Shown in pieces: positions 41,448-49,322 of a stretch of DNA of 64,000 nt. The DNA lies in NCBI RefSeq assembly GCF_012848855.1, contig NZ_CP051630.1, positions 2,769,501 to 2,833,500 of the forward strand, written 5' to 3'. This DNA is from Pyruvatibacter mobilis. GTDB lineage: Bacteria > Pseudomonadota > Alphaproteobacteria > CGMCC-115125. The position numbers were made by a program, and so were the translations under genes. Within the stretch, counting starts at the first letter, position 1. Every line of letters begins with the position of its first letter. Below the pieces are notes generated by a model. It was not told the origin of the DNA, did not search any database, and worked only from the letters and a program-made list of their open reading frames with translations.

Positions 41448-42062
41448 ATGCTTGAGACGCCAACGCGCCTGTGCCCGCTTGAAAGCGGCGCCAATCTGCC
41501 GTCGAAAGCCTTTTCGGCCTTCTACGCGCAGTGGAACGCCGCCCGCGGCAGCCAGGACATGCCGGATGTGAGCCGCCTCGTTCCGACCGCTTTGCCACCG
41601 CATCTTCTGCCCTCCACGGCAATCATCGGCGTGGACCATGAACCCGACCGGCTGGTGGTCCGGCTCGCGGGATCACGGGTGCTGGACGCAACCGGGGTCG
41701 AGTTCACCAATTGGGAAATCGGCTCGCTGTCCGCCCTGCCGCGCCATTTCAGGGCAAATGAGATCGGCACCAGCCGGTTCGACACAGCGGTTGCCAAGCT
41801 CAACTGGGTGGTGGAACGGGGGCAGCCGGCCTGCGGCGGCGGCAGCATCCCCTGGGCCCGCAAGGCGCATATGCAGCAGCGCACGCTGATGTTGCCCTAC
41901 AAGGATGCCTCCGGCCGGGTGGCCCGGTTGCTGACACTGTCGGATTTCATGGTGACGGATCCGTGCGACGGCTGTGGCCGGAACTGCCCGGAGCAGAAGG
42001 ACGCGCGGTTTGCGACGCGGGCGCTCAGGACCGCGGCCACGGCCCTCAGCCTGCCGGTCTAG
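41448..42062 (+). CDS. PAS_5-type PAS protein with C-terminal cysteine motif
   Basis: A 204-residue protein resembling the alphaproteobacterial single-PAS family (PAS_5). The PAS-like part (about 50-170) includes DRLVVRLAGSRVLDATGVEFTNW and RTLMLPYKDASGRVARLLTL. After it comes DPCDGCGRNCPEQKD with C173, C176 and C180 (CxxCxxxC), plus C129 in the PAS region, which could bind metal or react to redox. An FNR-like site upstream fits oxygen-linked expression. No output domain is present; most members are uncharacterised. It is convergent with the dehydrogenase gene, 4 bp away. Confidence 0.75.
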   Translation: MLETPTRLCPLESGANLPSKAFSAFYAQWNAARGSQDMPDVSRLVPTALPPHLLPSTAIIGVDHEPDRLVVRLAGSRVLDATGVEFTNWEIGSLSALPRHFRANEIGTSRFDTAVAKLNWVVERGQPACGGGSIPWARKAHMQQRTLMLPYKDASGRVARLLTLSDFMVTDPCDGCGRNCPEQKDARFATRALRTAATALSLPV

Positions 42063-42066
42063 CGGC

Positions 42067-43056
42067 TCAGACGTCGCCGGGCAGGACACGGTCCGGCGGC
42101 GGATTGCCGTCGATGAAGCTGCGGATATTGATCACCACCTTCTCGCCCATCTCGGTGCGGCTTTCGATGGTGGCCGAGCCCATATGCGGCAGCAGCACGA
42201 CGTTGGGGCGGTTGAGCAGCTTGGGGTTTACCGCGGGTTCGTTCTCGAACACGTCGAGCCCTGCTCCGGCAATGCCGCCCTCCTCGATCACCTTGGCCAG
42301 TGCTGCCTCATCAATGATCTCACCGCGCGCGGTATTCACGATATAGGCCTCAGGCTTCATCAGGTTGAGGCGGCGGGCGTTGAGCAGGTGGAAGGTGGCG
42401 GGCGTGTGCGGGCAGTTGACCGACACGATGTCCATGCGTGCAAGCATCTGGTCGAGGCTGTCCCAATAGGTAGCCTCAAGCTCTTCCTCGATGCCCGGAT
42501 TGACCGGCTTGCGGTTGTGATAGTGGATCGACAAGCCAAATGCCTTGGCGCGGTGTGCAACCGCCTGGCCGATGCGGCCCATGCCGATGATGCCAAGACG
42601 CTTGCCGTGGATGCGGCGCCCCATCATCCAGGTGGGGGCCCAGCCCTGCCACTGATTGTCTTCACTGATGATTGTGGCGCCCTCTGTGAGACGCCGGGGC
42701 ACCGCGAGGATCAGTGCCATGGCCAGATCCGCCGTGTCCTCGGTGAGCACATTGGGCGTATTTGTGACCATGATGCCGCGCTGGTGAGCCGCATCCACAT
42801 CGATATTGTCGACACCGGCACCGAAATTGGCGATCAGCTTCAGCTTTGGCCCGGCCTTGCCGATGAGGTCCGCATCGATCCGATCGGTCACGGTGGGGAC
42901 CAGCACATCGCTTTCCGCCACCGCCTTTTCCAGCTGCTCCCGGCTCAGGGGCGCGTCCTCGATGTTGAGACGCGCATTGAAGAGCTCGCGCATGCGCGTC
43001 TCGACGATGTCGGGCAGTTTGCGGGTTACGGTGACAAGCGGCTTGGCGTGGGGCAC
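42067..43056 (-). CDS. D-2-hydroxyacid dehydrogenase (glyoxylate/hydroxypyruvate reductase-like)
   Basis: A 329-residue NAD(P)H enzyme. I place the start at GTG 43056 (VPHAKPLVTVTRKLP), since the upstream frame is unlike the family. NAD-binding GIIGMGRIGQAVAHRAKAFG; catalytic Arg in NTARGEIIDEAAL, Glu in GLDVFENEP and His in LLPHMGSAT. Related to GyaR/GhrA-type glycerate or glyoxylate reductases. Substrate choice among glyoxylate, hydroxypyruvate and other 2-keto acids cannot be read. Confidence 0.9.
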   Translation of the reverse strand: MPHAKPLVTVTRKLPDIVETRMRELFNARLNIEDAPLSREQLEKAVAESDVLVPTVTDRIDADLIGKAGPKLKLIANFGAGVDNIDVDAAHQRGIMVTNTPNVLTEDTADLAMALILAVPRRLTEGATIISEDNQWQGWAPTWMMGRRIHGKRLGIIGMGRIGQAVAHRAKAFGLSIHYHNRKPVNPGIEEELEATYWDSLDQMLARMDIVSVNCPHTPATFHLLNARRLNLMKPEAYIVNTARGEIIDEAALAKVIEEGGIAGAGLDVFENEPAVNPKLLNRPNVVLLPHMGSATIESRTEMGEKVVINIRSFIDGNPPPDRVLPGDV

Positions 43057-43463
43057 GAAGGAAGACCCTGTCTGATGGTCCCGGCGGACGGCCCGACGGA
43101 CATATTCTGCGGACAATTCTGCATGCGGTGTCTCATTCCTAGCACCCCTGCGGGCGCGCGTCCAAGCGCCTGATGCGGGCTGAAAACGGCGCTCTCCTGC
43201 CGCCTCGCACCACAGACCCATGTACCGCAGCGCGGCTTGACCGGGCTTTGACCGCCTTGCCATAAGGGTGGATCAAATCATGCTTAACGTGCCCCCGCAG
43301 CGGAGCTCTTCCGCCCTGGGCTGCAAAGAACAAGAAACCCGGTTTGCCCAGTCTCCCTGCCCGCCTGTTCAAGTTCATCGCCGCCTCCCTGACCATCTGC
43401 CGGACGGCTATTGCCGTGACCGCCGGCCGGACATGGTCAGCACGCGGGGCCGGCATTTACGCG
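43057..43463. other. 407-bp divergent region before the SH3 gene
   Basis: No gene with a good start is seen. The SH3 gene's frame is open from a TTG at 43344, but that start has no ribosome site. A possible plus-strand promoter is TTGACC (43237-43242), 17 nt, CCATAA (43260-43265). Confidence 0.35.
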
Positions 43464-44018
43464 ATGGGCATTCGCGCGACAGGCATTGTGCTTGCGGTGG
43501 CCCTGACAGCGACAGCCGGGCCCTCCAGCCTTGCGCAGTCGGCACGCAGCGTGCTGGGCGGGGCGCAGCTTGGCCCGGTCACAGGCCTGCCGATGCCCCG
43601 TTTTGTCTCGATCAAGTCGAGCCCTGTGAATGTGCGCGGCGGGCCCTCGACCAATCACCAGGTGGCCTGGGTGTTCGTGCGCCGGGGCGTGCCGGTGGAA
43701 GTGACGGCCGAGTTCGAGAACTGGCGGCGCATCCGCGACGTGGATGGCGATCAGGGCTGGGTGTTTCACACCCTGATCGACGGTGAGCGGATGGTTATGG
43801 TGGTGGGGCCGGACAAGGCGGCACCGCGCGAGGGAGACCTTGCCAAGCTGCACTTTGCTCCCGACGGCGCCAGCGATGTGGTGGCGCTGGTTGAGCCGGG
43901 GGTGATCGGCACTCTGGTCAATTGCGGGCAAGGCTGGTGCGCCGTACGCATGGGCCCGCATGAAGGTTTCATGCGGGCCACATCGCTATACGGCATCTAT
44001 GAGCGGGAAGCAGGCTGA
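43464..44018 (+). CDS. Exported bacterial SH3-domain protein
   Basis: A 184-residue protein from ATG 43464. MGIRATGIVLAVALTATAG is a hydrophobic Sec-type signal, ending near SSLAQS. The mature part contains an SH3b domain: SIKSSPVNVRGGPSTNHQVAWVF and LVNCGQGWCAVRMGPHEGFM, with two domain halves. The frame extends 40 residues further upstream (TTG 43344), which would give a longer N-terminus. Such proteins are often envelope-associated and bind peptidoglycan or proteins; the ligand is unknown. Confidence 0.8.
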   Translation: MGIRATGIVLAVALTATAGPSSLAQSARSVLGGAQLGPVTGLPMPRFVSIKSSPVNVRGGPSTNHQVAWVFVRRGVPVEVTAEFENWRRIRDVDGDQGWVFHTLIDGERMVMVVGPDKAAPREGDLAKLHFAPDGASDVVALVEPGVIGTLVNCGQGWCAVRMGPHEGFMRATSLYGIYEREAG

Positions 44019-44066
44019 GGCGCGGATTCAGGCACGCGCTTTCTCAGCGCTTCCAGTCTGTATCCA

Positions 44067-44666
44067 TCAGGCGAAGTCACCAGCAAGACGCTGCGCCATG
44101 GCGTCCGACATCACGGCCAGGTGCTGATAGTTTTCGTGAGCAAAGCCCACCATGATCTTCGCGCCCGGCTTCTTGAACTTCGCCACCTGATCCTCCGTGA
44201 ACGGAAAATGCAGGAAGTGGACGGAGGATGACTTGCCGTCTTCCGACGTCCGGTCCACATCGTGTTCGGGATTGGACATGACGCGCTCACCATCGATCTC
44301 GATGAAGGCCGTCTCCTCAATGCCCGCAAGCTTGTAGAGCACGTTCTTGCGGCGGACCTCGTCGTCGATCTCGAACATGATAGTCGCCACCAGCTCACGC
44401 CCCTTGGGGATCAACGGGTTGTAGGCCGACAGTTCATCCTCGATCTGCTCTTCACCACCCTTTTCGATGTAGAGCATCTCGTGGATCTGGTGCCACATGG
44501 TATCGAAGGACTCGAAATAGAACGTGGCGTGCGGGCCCACTTCAATGCGGCGCTCTCGCTTGACCGGCATCATGTCCTTGCGGCGCTGGGCACGTATCTT
44601 GACGTACTCATCCAGCGGCATGATGTCGGCGCGGGTAATCTCGGTCGGGTTCGGCATTGCTGTCAT
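44067..44666 (-). CDS. DUF3501 family protein
   Basis: A 199-residue cytoplasmic protein starting MTAMPNPTEITRADIMPLDEYVKIR; conserved-looking features are RRIEVGPHATFYFESFDTMWHQIHEML and a beta-rich C-terminal half (FLHFPFTEDQVAKFKKPGAKIMVGFAHENY). The His and Glu residues could bind metal, but no function is established for DUF3501. It is the last gene of an apparent operon behind the Fe-S protein (53 bp gap), and this pairing is repeated in other bacteria, so it probably works with that protein. Confidence 0.85.
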   Translation of the reverse strand: MTAMPNPTEITRADIMPLDEYVKIRAQRRKDMMPVKRERRIEVGPHATFYFESFDTMWHQIHEMLYIEKGGEEQIEDELSAYNPLIPKGRELVATIMFEIDDEVRRKNVLYKLAGIEETAFIEIDGERVMSNPEHDVDRTSEDGKSSSVHFLHFPFTEDQVAKFKKPGAKIMVGFAHENYQHLAVMSDAMAQRLAGDFA

Positions 44667-44719
44667 TTCCGTTCTCAACTCAACTGGGCCGCCCGGCCCG
44701 GAGTGCCGGTCGCGACCGG

Positions 44720-46075
44720 CTAGAGACCATAGGCCTGGGCGATCAACTCGATGGGATGGGCCGAGGCTGGGGGCTGCTTGCCTTCTTCGACTAGGCCCAG
44801 TTCCTCGATTTCCTGCATCAGGTGCTTGAGAGCCAGCGGGCATTCACTGACCACATGCTCCGGCTTTGCCTTTGAGATATTGCGCGCGGCCGTCTTGCCA
44901 ACCTTCATGGCCACATCGTGCGTGCTCTTGAGCACACCGAAGGTGCCGCCATGGCCGGCGCAGCGCTCGACCGGGGTGACCTTGGCCTCCGGGATGAGAC
45001 GCAGAAGCTCCACCGCCTTGGCCCCCATATTCTGGGCGCGGGCGTGGCAGGCCAGGTGCACGGCCACGTCGCCGGAGAGCGGCTTCATGCCCTCGGCCAG
45101 GCCTTCGTTCCTGGCGATATCGACGATGTATTCATCGATGTCCTTCACCGCCTTCGACAGGGCCTGCACGTTTTCGTCGTCCGGCAGGATCAGCGGCCAT
45201 TCGAATTTCATCATCAGGCCGCAGGAGGCGATGAGGGTGACGATGTCCCAGCCCTCATCCACCAGCGGGCGAAGGTCTTTTGACACCTTGCGAGCCTGCT
45301 CGGCAACGCGCTCAAGATCAGCCTGCTCAAGGAAGGGCATCCCGCAACAGCCGGGATAGACGGGCTTGGCCGTCACGCCCTGGCGGGCCAGTACCTTGAG
45401 GGCGGCTTCGCCCATTTGCGGATTGTTGTAATTGCCGTTGCAGGTGGCAAAGAGTGCCGCCTTGCGGCCGGTGGCCTTGCCATCAGCGGCGGGCGTCAGG
45501 GTCCCCTGCTTTTCGGCCTGCTTTGCCCGCATCATCAGCGTCTTACCGGCGAATGTCGGCAGCTCCGCCGTCGCATCGATGCCGGCGACCTTTTCCATCA
45601 CCGGGCGGGTGACCTTGTTGTCCTTCCTGGAGGCCCAGTTGGCGAGCCCGGCGACCGGCCGGATCATCTTGCCGTTGCGATCCATCTCGGCGAGCTGGCC
45701 GGCTGTGAAGTCGCTGTGGCCGTTCTTCTTGCGGACCATGCGGTAGCGCAGCATGAGATGAGGGAAGTCGAGATTGAATTCGTGCGGCGGCACATAGGGG
45801 CACTTCGTCATGAAGCACATGTCGCAGAGGGTGCAGGCCTCTTCCACCGGCGGGAACTGATCAGACGAGACGCTATCGAGCTCTCCCGTATCGCTTTCGT
45901 CGATCATGTCGAACAGGCGCGGGAAGGAGTCGCACAGATTGAAGCAGCGGCGGCAGCCGTGGCAGATGTCGAAGACGCGCCTCAGCTCTTCATCGAGCTT
46001 TGCCTCGTCATAGAAATCGTCGCTGTGCCAGTCGAGCGGGTGACGGATGGGCGCTTCAAGGCTGCCTTCTGCCAT
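44720..46075 (-). CDS. HdrD/GlpC-like iron-sulfur protein with two CCG domains
   Basis: A 451-residue protein. Two [4Fe-4S] ferredoxin motifs sit near the N-terminus: C38-x2-C41-x2-C44-x3-C48 and C81-x2-C84-x2-C87-x4-C92-P. Two CCG-type (heterodisulfide reductase subunit) modules follow: C212...C243-C244-G...C285, and a weaker second, C343...C372-A-G...C412, which lacks one Cys of the CCG pair. The layout resembles GlpC and HdrD, electron carriers between flavoproteins and quinone or thiol acceptors. No flavoprotein dehydrogenase is adjacent. Downstream of rubrerythrin and upstream of DUF3501, it is a plausible electron donor to rubrerythrin (inference). Confidence 0.88.
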   Translation of the reverse strand: MAEGSLEAPIRHPLDWHSDDFYDEAKLDEELRRVFDICHGCRRCFNLCDSFPRLFDMIDESDTGELDSVSSDQFPPVEEACTLCDMCFMTKCPYVPPHEFNLDFPHLMLRYRMVRKKNGHSDFTAGQLAEMDRNGKMIRPVAGLANWASRKDNKVTRPVMEKVAGIDATAELPTFAGKTLMMRAKQAEKQGTLTPAADGKATGRKAALFATCNGNYNNPQMGEAALKVLARQGVTAKPVYPGCCGMPFLEQADLERVAEQARKVSKDLRPLVDEGWDIVTLIASCGLMMKFEWPLILPDDENVQALSKAVKDIDEYIVDIARNEGLAEGMKPLSGDVAVHLACHARAQNMGAKAVELLRLIPEAKVTPVERCAGHGGTFGVLKSTHDVAMKVGKTAARNISKAKPEHVVSECPLALKHLMQEIEELGLVEEGKQPPASAHPIELIAQAYGL

Positions 46076-46140
46076 GGGGATGCCTGCCTCTTTCGGGGTC
46101 TCGTTGACGAAAGGCGCCGGATGTCCGGCGGCGGACGGCA

Positions 46141-46171
46141 GAAGGGCCGGGACATTGCAGCCCGGCCCTTC
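46141..46171. other. Intercistronic hairpin between rubrerythrin and the Fe-S gene
   Basis: A perfect 11-bp stem (GAAGGGCCGGG 46141-46151 / CCCGGCCCTTC 46161-46171) with a 9-nt loop and no T-run. A second short hairpin (CGCCGGA/TCCGGCG, 46115-46130) follows on the minus strand. It would stabilise or attenuate the transcript, favouring rubrerythrin over the downstream genes. Confidence 0.6.
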
Positions 46172-46184
46172 GCGTCAGCAGTCG

Positions 46185-46604
46185 TTAGGCGTCGAGATTG
46201 TCGAGCGCCTTCTGGAAACGGCCGGCGTGGCTCTTTTCAGCCTTCGCCAGAGTCTCGAACCAGTCGGCGATTTCGTCGAAGCCTTCTTCGCGCGCCGTGC
46301 GGGCCATGCCCGGATACATGTCGGTGTATTCGTGGGTTTCACCGGCGATGGCGGCCTTCAGGTTCTCGGAAGTGGAACCGATGGGCTCACCGGTGGCCGG
46401 GTCGCCGACCTCTTCCATGAATTCCAGATGGCCATGGGCGTGGCCGGTTTCGCCTTCCGCGGTGGAGCGGAACACGGCAGCCACATCATTGTAGCCTTCC
46501 ACGTCGGCCTTCTGGGCGAAATAGAGGTAACGGCGGTTGGCCTGGCTTTCACCGGAGAAAGCGGCCTTCAGATTTTCGAGTGTCTTGGATTCGGCGAGAG
46601 ACAT
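46185..46604 (-). CDS. Rubrerythrin without rubredoxin domain
   Basis: A 139-residue four-helix diiron protein. Ligand positions visible: E19, E52 with H55, E89, E92, and E123 with H126, in the segments [41 protein letters not shown] and AEKSHAGRF. The C-terminal rubredoxin-like Cys4 domain of classical rubrerythrin is absent, so an external electron donor is needed. Family role: hydrogen peroxide reduction. It heads a three-gene minus-strand unit and is preceded by a 333-bp regulatory region next to irr. Confidence 0.92.
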   Translation of the reverse strand: MSLAESKTLENLKAAFSGESQANRRYLYFAQKADVEGYNDVAAVFRSTAEGETGHAHGHLEFMEEVGDPATGEPIGSTSENLKAAIAGETHEYTDMYPGMARTAREEGFDEIADWFETLAKAEKSHAGRFQKALDNLDA

Positions 46605-46748
46605 TTAGGGGATCCTCCTGAAACGACGTGACTGGATACGCATCTGGGGGGATCGCTGGACAGCGCCTTCCCCTCCGCTAATCCGTCGGTGCCCATCCGG
46701 AAAATGCGGACGCACACCACGCGATTAACGTAATGAGGGGGCAAGGGC

Positions 46749-46779
46749 TGTCAAGACTGGAACGCATCTAAAGTGATGC
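46749..46779 (-). promoter_or_regulatory. Candidate promoter element and dyad for the rubrerythrin unit
   Basis: TTGACA on the minus strand (46754-46749) is a consensus -35, though the -10 about 17 nt downstream is poor (ACGTTA). The inverted repeat GCATC/GATGC at 46764-46779 lies just upstream. Confidence 0.4.
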
Positions 46780-46805
46780 AAAAGTCTTTGTTTTTGCAGG
46801 ACTTT

Positions 46806-46822
46806 TTGAGACTGGTTCTCAA
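46806..46822. promoter_or_regulatory. Fur/Irr-type dyad TTGAGACTGGTTCTCAA
   Basis: TTGAGA and TCTCAA arms (6 bp, perfect) flank CTGGT. Read on the other strand as TGAGAAC-C-AGTCTCA it fits the 7-1-7 form of Fur-family sites. It lies about 50 bp upstream of the candidate -35 for rubrerythrin and beside the irr gene. Confidence 0.5.
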
Positions 46823-46937
46823 TCACGACTGGCCGGATGCCGTGCCCCTGGGCGTGGTTTCCGGCAAGTGGCTGATCGCAAACGCTTTCTCTCAGCCAAC
46901 TCAGCGCATGTGCAGGCCCGGAGACCGGAACCTGCCG

Positions 46938-47399
46938 TCAGGCCTTGTCGACCCGGACGATGACCTCGACACGTTCCAGCGCCGTGCCTTCCGGCACGTC
47001 CGGCAGGCCGGTCACGGAGATGCCGTGGCCGGGGATGTCCTCAAGGCGCGCATCCCCCACGTGGTAGAAGTGGTGATGGTCCTCGAGGTTGGTATCGAAA
47101 TAGGTGCAGCCGCCATCGACCACGACCTGCCGCAGCAGGCCAGCATCGGTGAACTGATGCAGGGTGTTGTAGACCGTTGCGAGGGATACCTTGACGCCGG
47201 CACGGGCCGCTTCGCCGTGCAGGGCTTCGGCCGTCACATGGCGATCGCCGCCGTCAAACAGCAGCCGGCCAAGCGCCAGGCGCTGACGCGTCGGGCGCAG
47301 GCCTTTGTCGCGCAGGGCCTGAAGCGTTTGCGCATAGGGGCGGTCCGAGGGGCTGGCCGAACCACGTTCGGCGGCAGCTGAATTGCTCGTGTCGGTCAT
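46938..47399 (-). CDS. irr: Iron response regulator Irr (Fur family)
   Basis: A 153-residue Fur-superfamily regulator with N-terminal winged helix (RPTRQRLALGRLLF, ATVYNTLHQFTDAGLL) and a dimerisation domain containing FDTNLEDHHHFYHV; H108-H110 are the HHH motif used for heme or metal sensing in Irr. Position before fabA-fabB-fabI matches the irr-fab linkage in rhizobia and relatives. Irr controls heme and iron genes, and is degraded or inactivated when heme is plentiful. Its promoter appears to start inside the end of the upstream Nudix gene (TTGACA, minus strand, 47494-47489). Confidence 0.92.
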   Translation of the reverse strand: MTDTSNSAAAERGSASPSDRPYAQTLQALRDKGLRPTRQRLALGRLLFDGGDRHVTAEALHGEAARAGVKVSLATVYNTLHQFTDAGLLRQVVVDGGCTYFDTNLEDHHHFYHVGDARLEDIPGHGISVTGLPDVPEGTALERVEVIVRVDKA

Positions 47400-47490
47400 G
47401 GCGTTTCCAAGGCTTGCGCCCGAAAAGCGCTGGCCATCTCTTTGGAACTGTTACAACAACACCTAAAATGTGGTGTGTGACAAGGACTTG

Positions 47491-47958
47491 TCAAGAAGTC
47501 AGCCGTCGAACCACGCGCGCGAGATCAGGCGGATAAACTGAATCTGCGGTTTTTTCGAGCGCCGGCACCGTCCACCAGCGCATTTCCTGCAGGGCCGCAC
47601 GCTCTTCGGGCTCTGTTCCGCCGATGAATCTCGGTGCGTCCGATGCGCAGGAGGCTGAAAAGAACACGTCCTGACCAAACCAATGGCGGCCATCTACCTC
47701 GAAGGTGCTTTCGAAGTAGTGGACGGGGCCCGTCAGGGGCACGGCGAGCCCAAGTTCCTCGTCGAGCTCGCGGAGGGCTGCGTCCTGGTCGCCTTCGCCC
47801 GGCTCGACGCCGCCGCCCGGGGTTGCCCAGAATTCGAACGGCCTGCCGCCCCGGGTGAGGCGGAAGCGCAGCAGCAGGACCCGGCCCGCAGGGTCGAGCA
47901 GGATGACCCGCGCCGAGCGGCGGGGGACCGGTCCGTCTGCTGCGCCGCCGTCCTGCAT
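47491..47958 (-). CDS. Nudix hydrolase
   Basis: A 155-residue protein with the Nudix box GGGVEPGEGDQDAALRELDEELGL region (Gx5Ex7REUxEExGU; Glu residues in RELDEEL bind Mg). It hydrolyses a nucleoside diphosphate linked to another moiety; specificity is not readable. Its ATG shares a base with the stop of the GST gene (TGATG), so the pair is translationally coupled. Confidence 0.88.
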   Translation of the reverse strand: MQDGGAADGPVPRRSARVILLDPAGRVLLLRFRLTRGGRPFEFWATPGGGVEPGEGDQDAALRELDEELGLAVPLTGPVHYFESTFEVDGRHWFGQDVFFSASCASDAPRFIGGTEPEERAALQEMRWWTVPALEKTADSVYPPDLARVVRRLTS

Positions 47959-48593
47959 CAGTCCTTGCGGGTGCGGATCAGTTCGTACGGGCCGCCCTTC
48001 TCAAGACCGCGCTGATAGGCGGGGCGGTCGTGCATGCGCGCGGCGTATGCCTCGAGCTTGGGGTAGTTCTTGAGGCCGATGCGGCTTTCAGCGGCTTCTA
48101 CGATGAAGGTCAGCATGATGTCGGCACCGGTAAGGTCGTCGCCGACGAAGAACAGATTGTCGCCGAGCTGGCTTTCCATGTAGCCCAAATGCAGGTCGAT
48201 CTCGGCGTCGATGATGGGCTGGATGGGCTCGCCGCCCTCGCCCAGCAGCGAGGTGAAAAGCTTCATGAGCAGCGGCACCATGGCGGAGCCTTCCGCATAG
48301 TGCATCCACTCATTGTAGCGCTCATAGCTGTCGGTCCCGATGGCAGGCATAAACTTGCCGCCGCCATAGGTCCGGATCAGGTAGTCAACAGCCGCGCCGG
48401 ATTCGGCGATCTTGAAGTTGCCGTCCTCGATGATCGGCGACTTGCCGAGCGGATGGGCTTGCTTCAGCTCAGGCGGGGCGCGGTTGATCTCGTTGCGCTG
48501 ATAGAACTTGATCTCGTAGTCGGCGCCGAGCTCCTCCAGCAGCCAGAGAATGCGCTGGGAGCGCGAATTGTTGAGATGGTGGATGATGATCAC
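47958..48593 (-). CDS. Glutathione S-transferase
   Basis: A 211-residue GST. The thioredoxin-like N-domain has HHLNNSRSQRILWLLEELGADYEI, with the Ser/Asn at the glutathione-activating position, then the cis-proline KSPIIEDG and ESGAAVDYLI. The all-helical C-domain follows, with TGADIMLTFIVEAA. Typical detoxification or glutathione-dependent transfer. Coupled to the Nudix gene; divergent from fabA. Confidence 0.9.
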   Translation of the reverse strand: MIIIHHLNNSRSQRILWLLEELGADYEIKFYQRNEINRAPPELKQAHPLGKSPIIEDGNFKIAESGAAVDYLIRTYGGGKFMPAIGTDSYERYNEWMHYAEGSAMVPLLMKLFTSLLGEGGEPIQPIIDAEIDLHLGYMESQLGDNLFFVGDDLTGADIMLTFIVEAAESRIGLKNYPKLEAYAARMHDRPAYQRGLEKGGPYELIRTRKD

Positions 48594-48676
48594 TGGATGT
48601 GCCTCCCGATTGCGGCGTCAAAACCGGTCTGCCGCCGCCTCTGGTTGATGTGTCTGTCGGCCCCAATATGGCCATG

Positions 48677-48706
48677 TTCACGCTGATTTTGCTCGCTTTT
48701 GATAAT
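48677..48706 (+). promoter_or_regulatory. Possible fabA promoter
   Basis: TTCACG (48677-48682), 18-nt spacer, GATAAT (48701-48706), about 52 bp before the fabA ATG. Confidence 0.4.
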
Positions 48707-48758
48707 GGGCGGCGTGTGCTACCAACGCGGGCTAAAGATCGAGGTAAGCGTCAGGACC

Positions 48759-49271
48759 ATGGAAACAAACGAAAAGAAGTCGAGCTTCAGCTACGAAGAC
48801 CTTATTGAGTGCGGTCACTCCCGCCTCTTTGGCCCCGGCAATGCGCAGCTGCCGCTGCCGCCGATGCTGATGTTCGACCGCGTCACGCGCATCAACGAGG
48901 ATGGCGGCGACCACGGCAAGGGCGAAATGGTGGCCGAGCAGGACATCAAGCCGGACATGTGGTTCTTCAAATGCCATTTCGAAGGCAACCCGGTGATGCC
49001 CGGCTGCCTGGGCCTTGATGCCCTGTGGCAGATGGTCGGCTTCTATCTGGGCTGGACCGGCGCCAAGGGCGCGGGGTTCGCGCTGGGGGTCGGCGAAGTG
49101 AAATTCCGCGGCAAGATCATCCCCACCACCAAGCTCGTCGAGTATCACGTGAAGTTCAAGCGCGTGGTCAACCGCCGGCTGGTGCTCGGCATCGCGGACG
49201 GTATCGTCAAGGCGGACGGGGAAGAGATCTTCTCGGCCAAGGACCTGCGGGTGGGCCTGTCCACCGCCTAG
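48759..49271 (+). CDS. fabA: 3-hydroxydecanoyl-ACP dehydratase/isomerase
   Basis: A 170-residue hotdog-fold enzyme. [31 protein letters not shown] carries the catalytic His and Asp (positions about 70 and 84). It dehydrates 3-hydroxydecanoyl-ACP and isomerises trans-2 to cis-3-decenoyl-ACP, the branch point to unsaturated fatty acids. The start at 48759 ([16 protein letters not shown]) has AGGA upstream. First gene of fabA-fabB-fabI. Confidence 0.95.
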   Translation: METNEKKSSFSYEDLIECGHSRLFGPGNAQLPLPPMLMFDRVTRINEDGGDHGKGEMVAEQDIKPDMWFFKCHFEGNPVMPGCLGLDALWQMVGFYLGWTGAKGAGFALGVGEVKFRGKIIPTTKLVEYHVKFKRVVNRRLVLGIADGIVKADGEEIFSAKDLRVGLSTA

Positions 49272-49322
49272 TCACGCCGCCGCACGGCTTCAGGCAATTC
49301 GAACAGACGACGAGGTAAGTGA

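Larger units (their letters stand above)
46605..46937. other. 333-bp regulatory region between rubrerythrin and irr
   Basis: No gene is seen. It carries the candidate -35 TTGACA for the rubrerythrin unit (minus strand, 46754-46749), a GCATC-TAAAGT-GATGC inverted repeat (46764-46779), and a Fur-type dyad (46806-46822). A T-rich stretch lies at 46780-46807. Confidence 0.6.
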
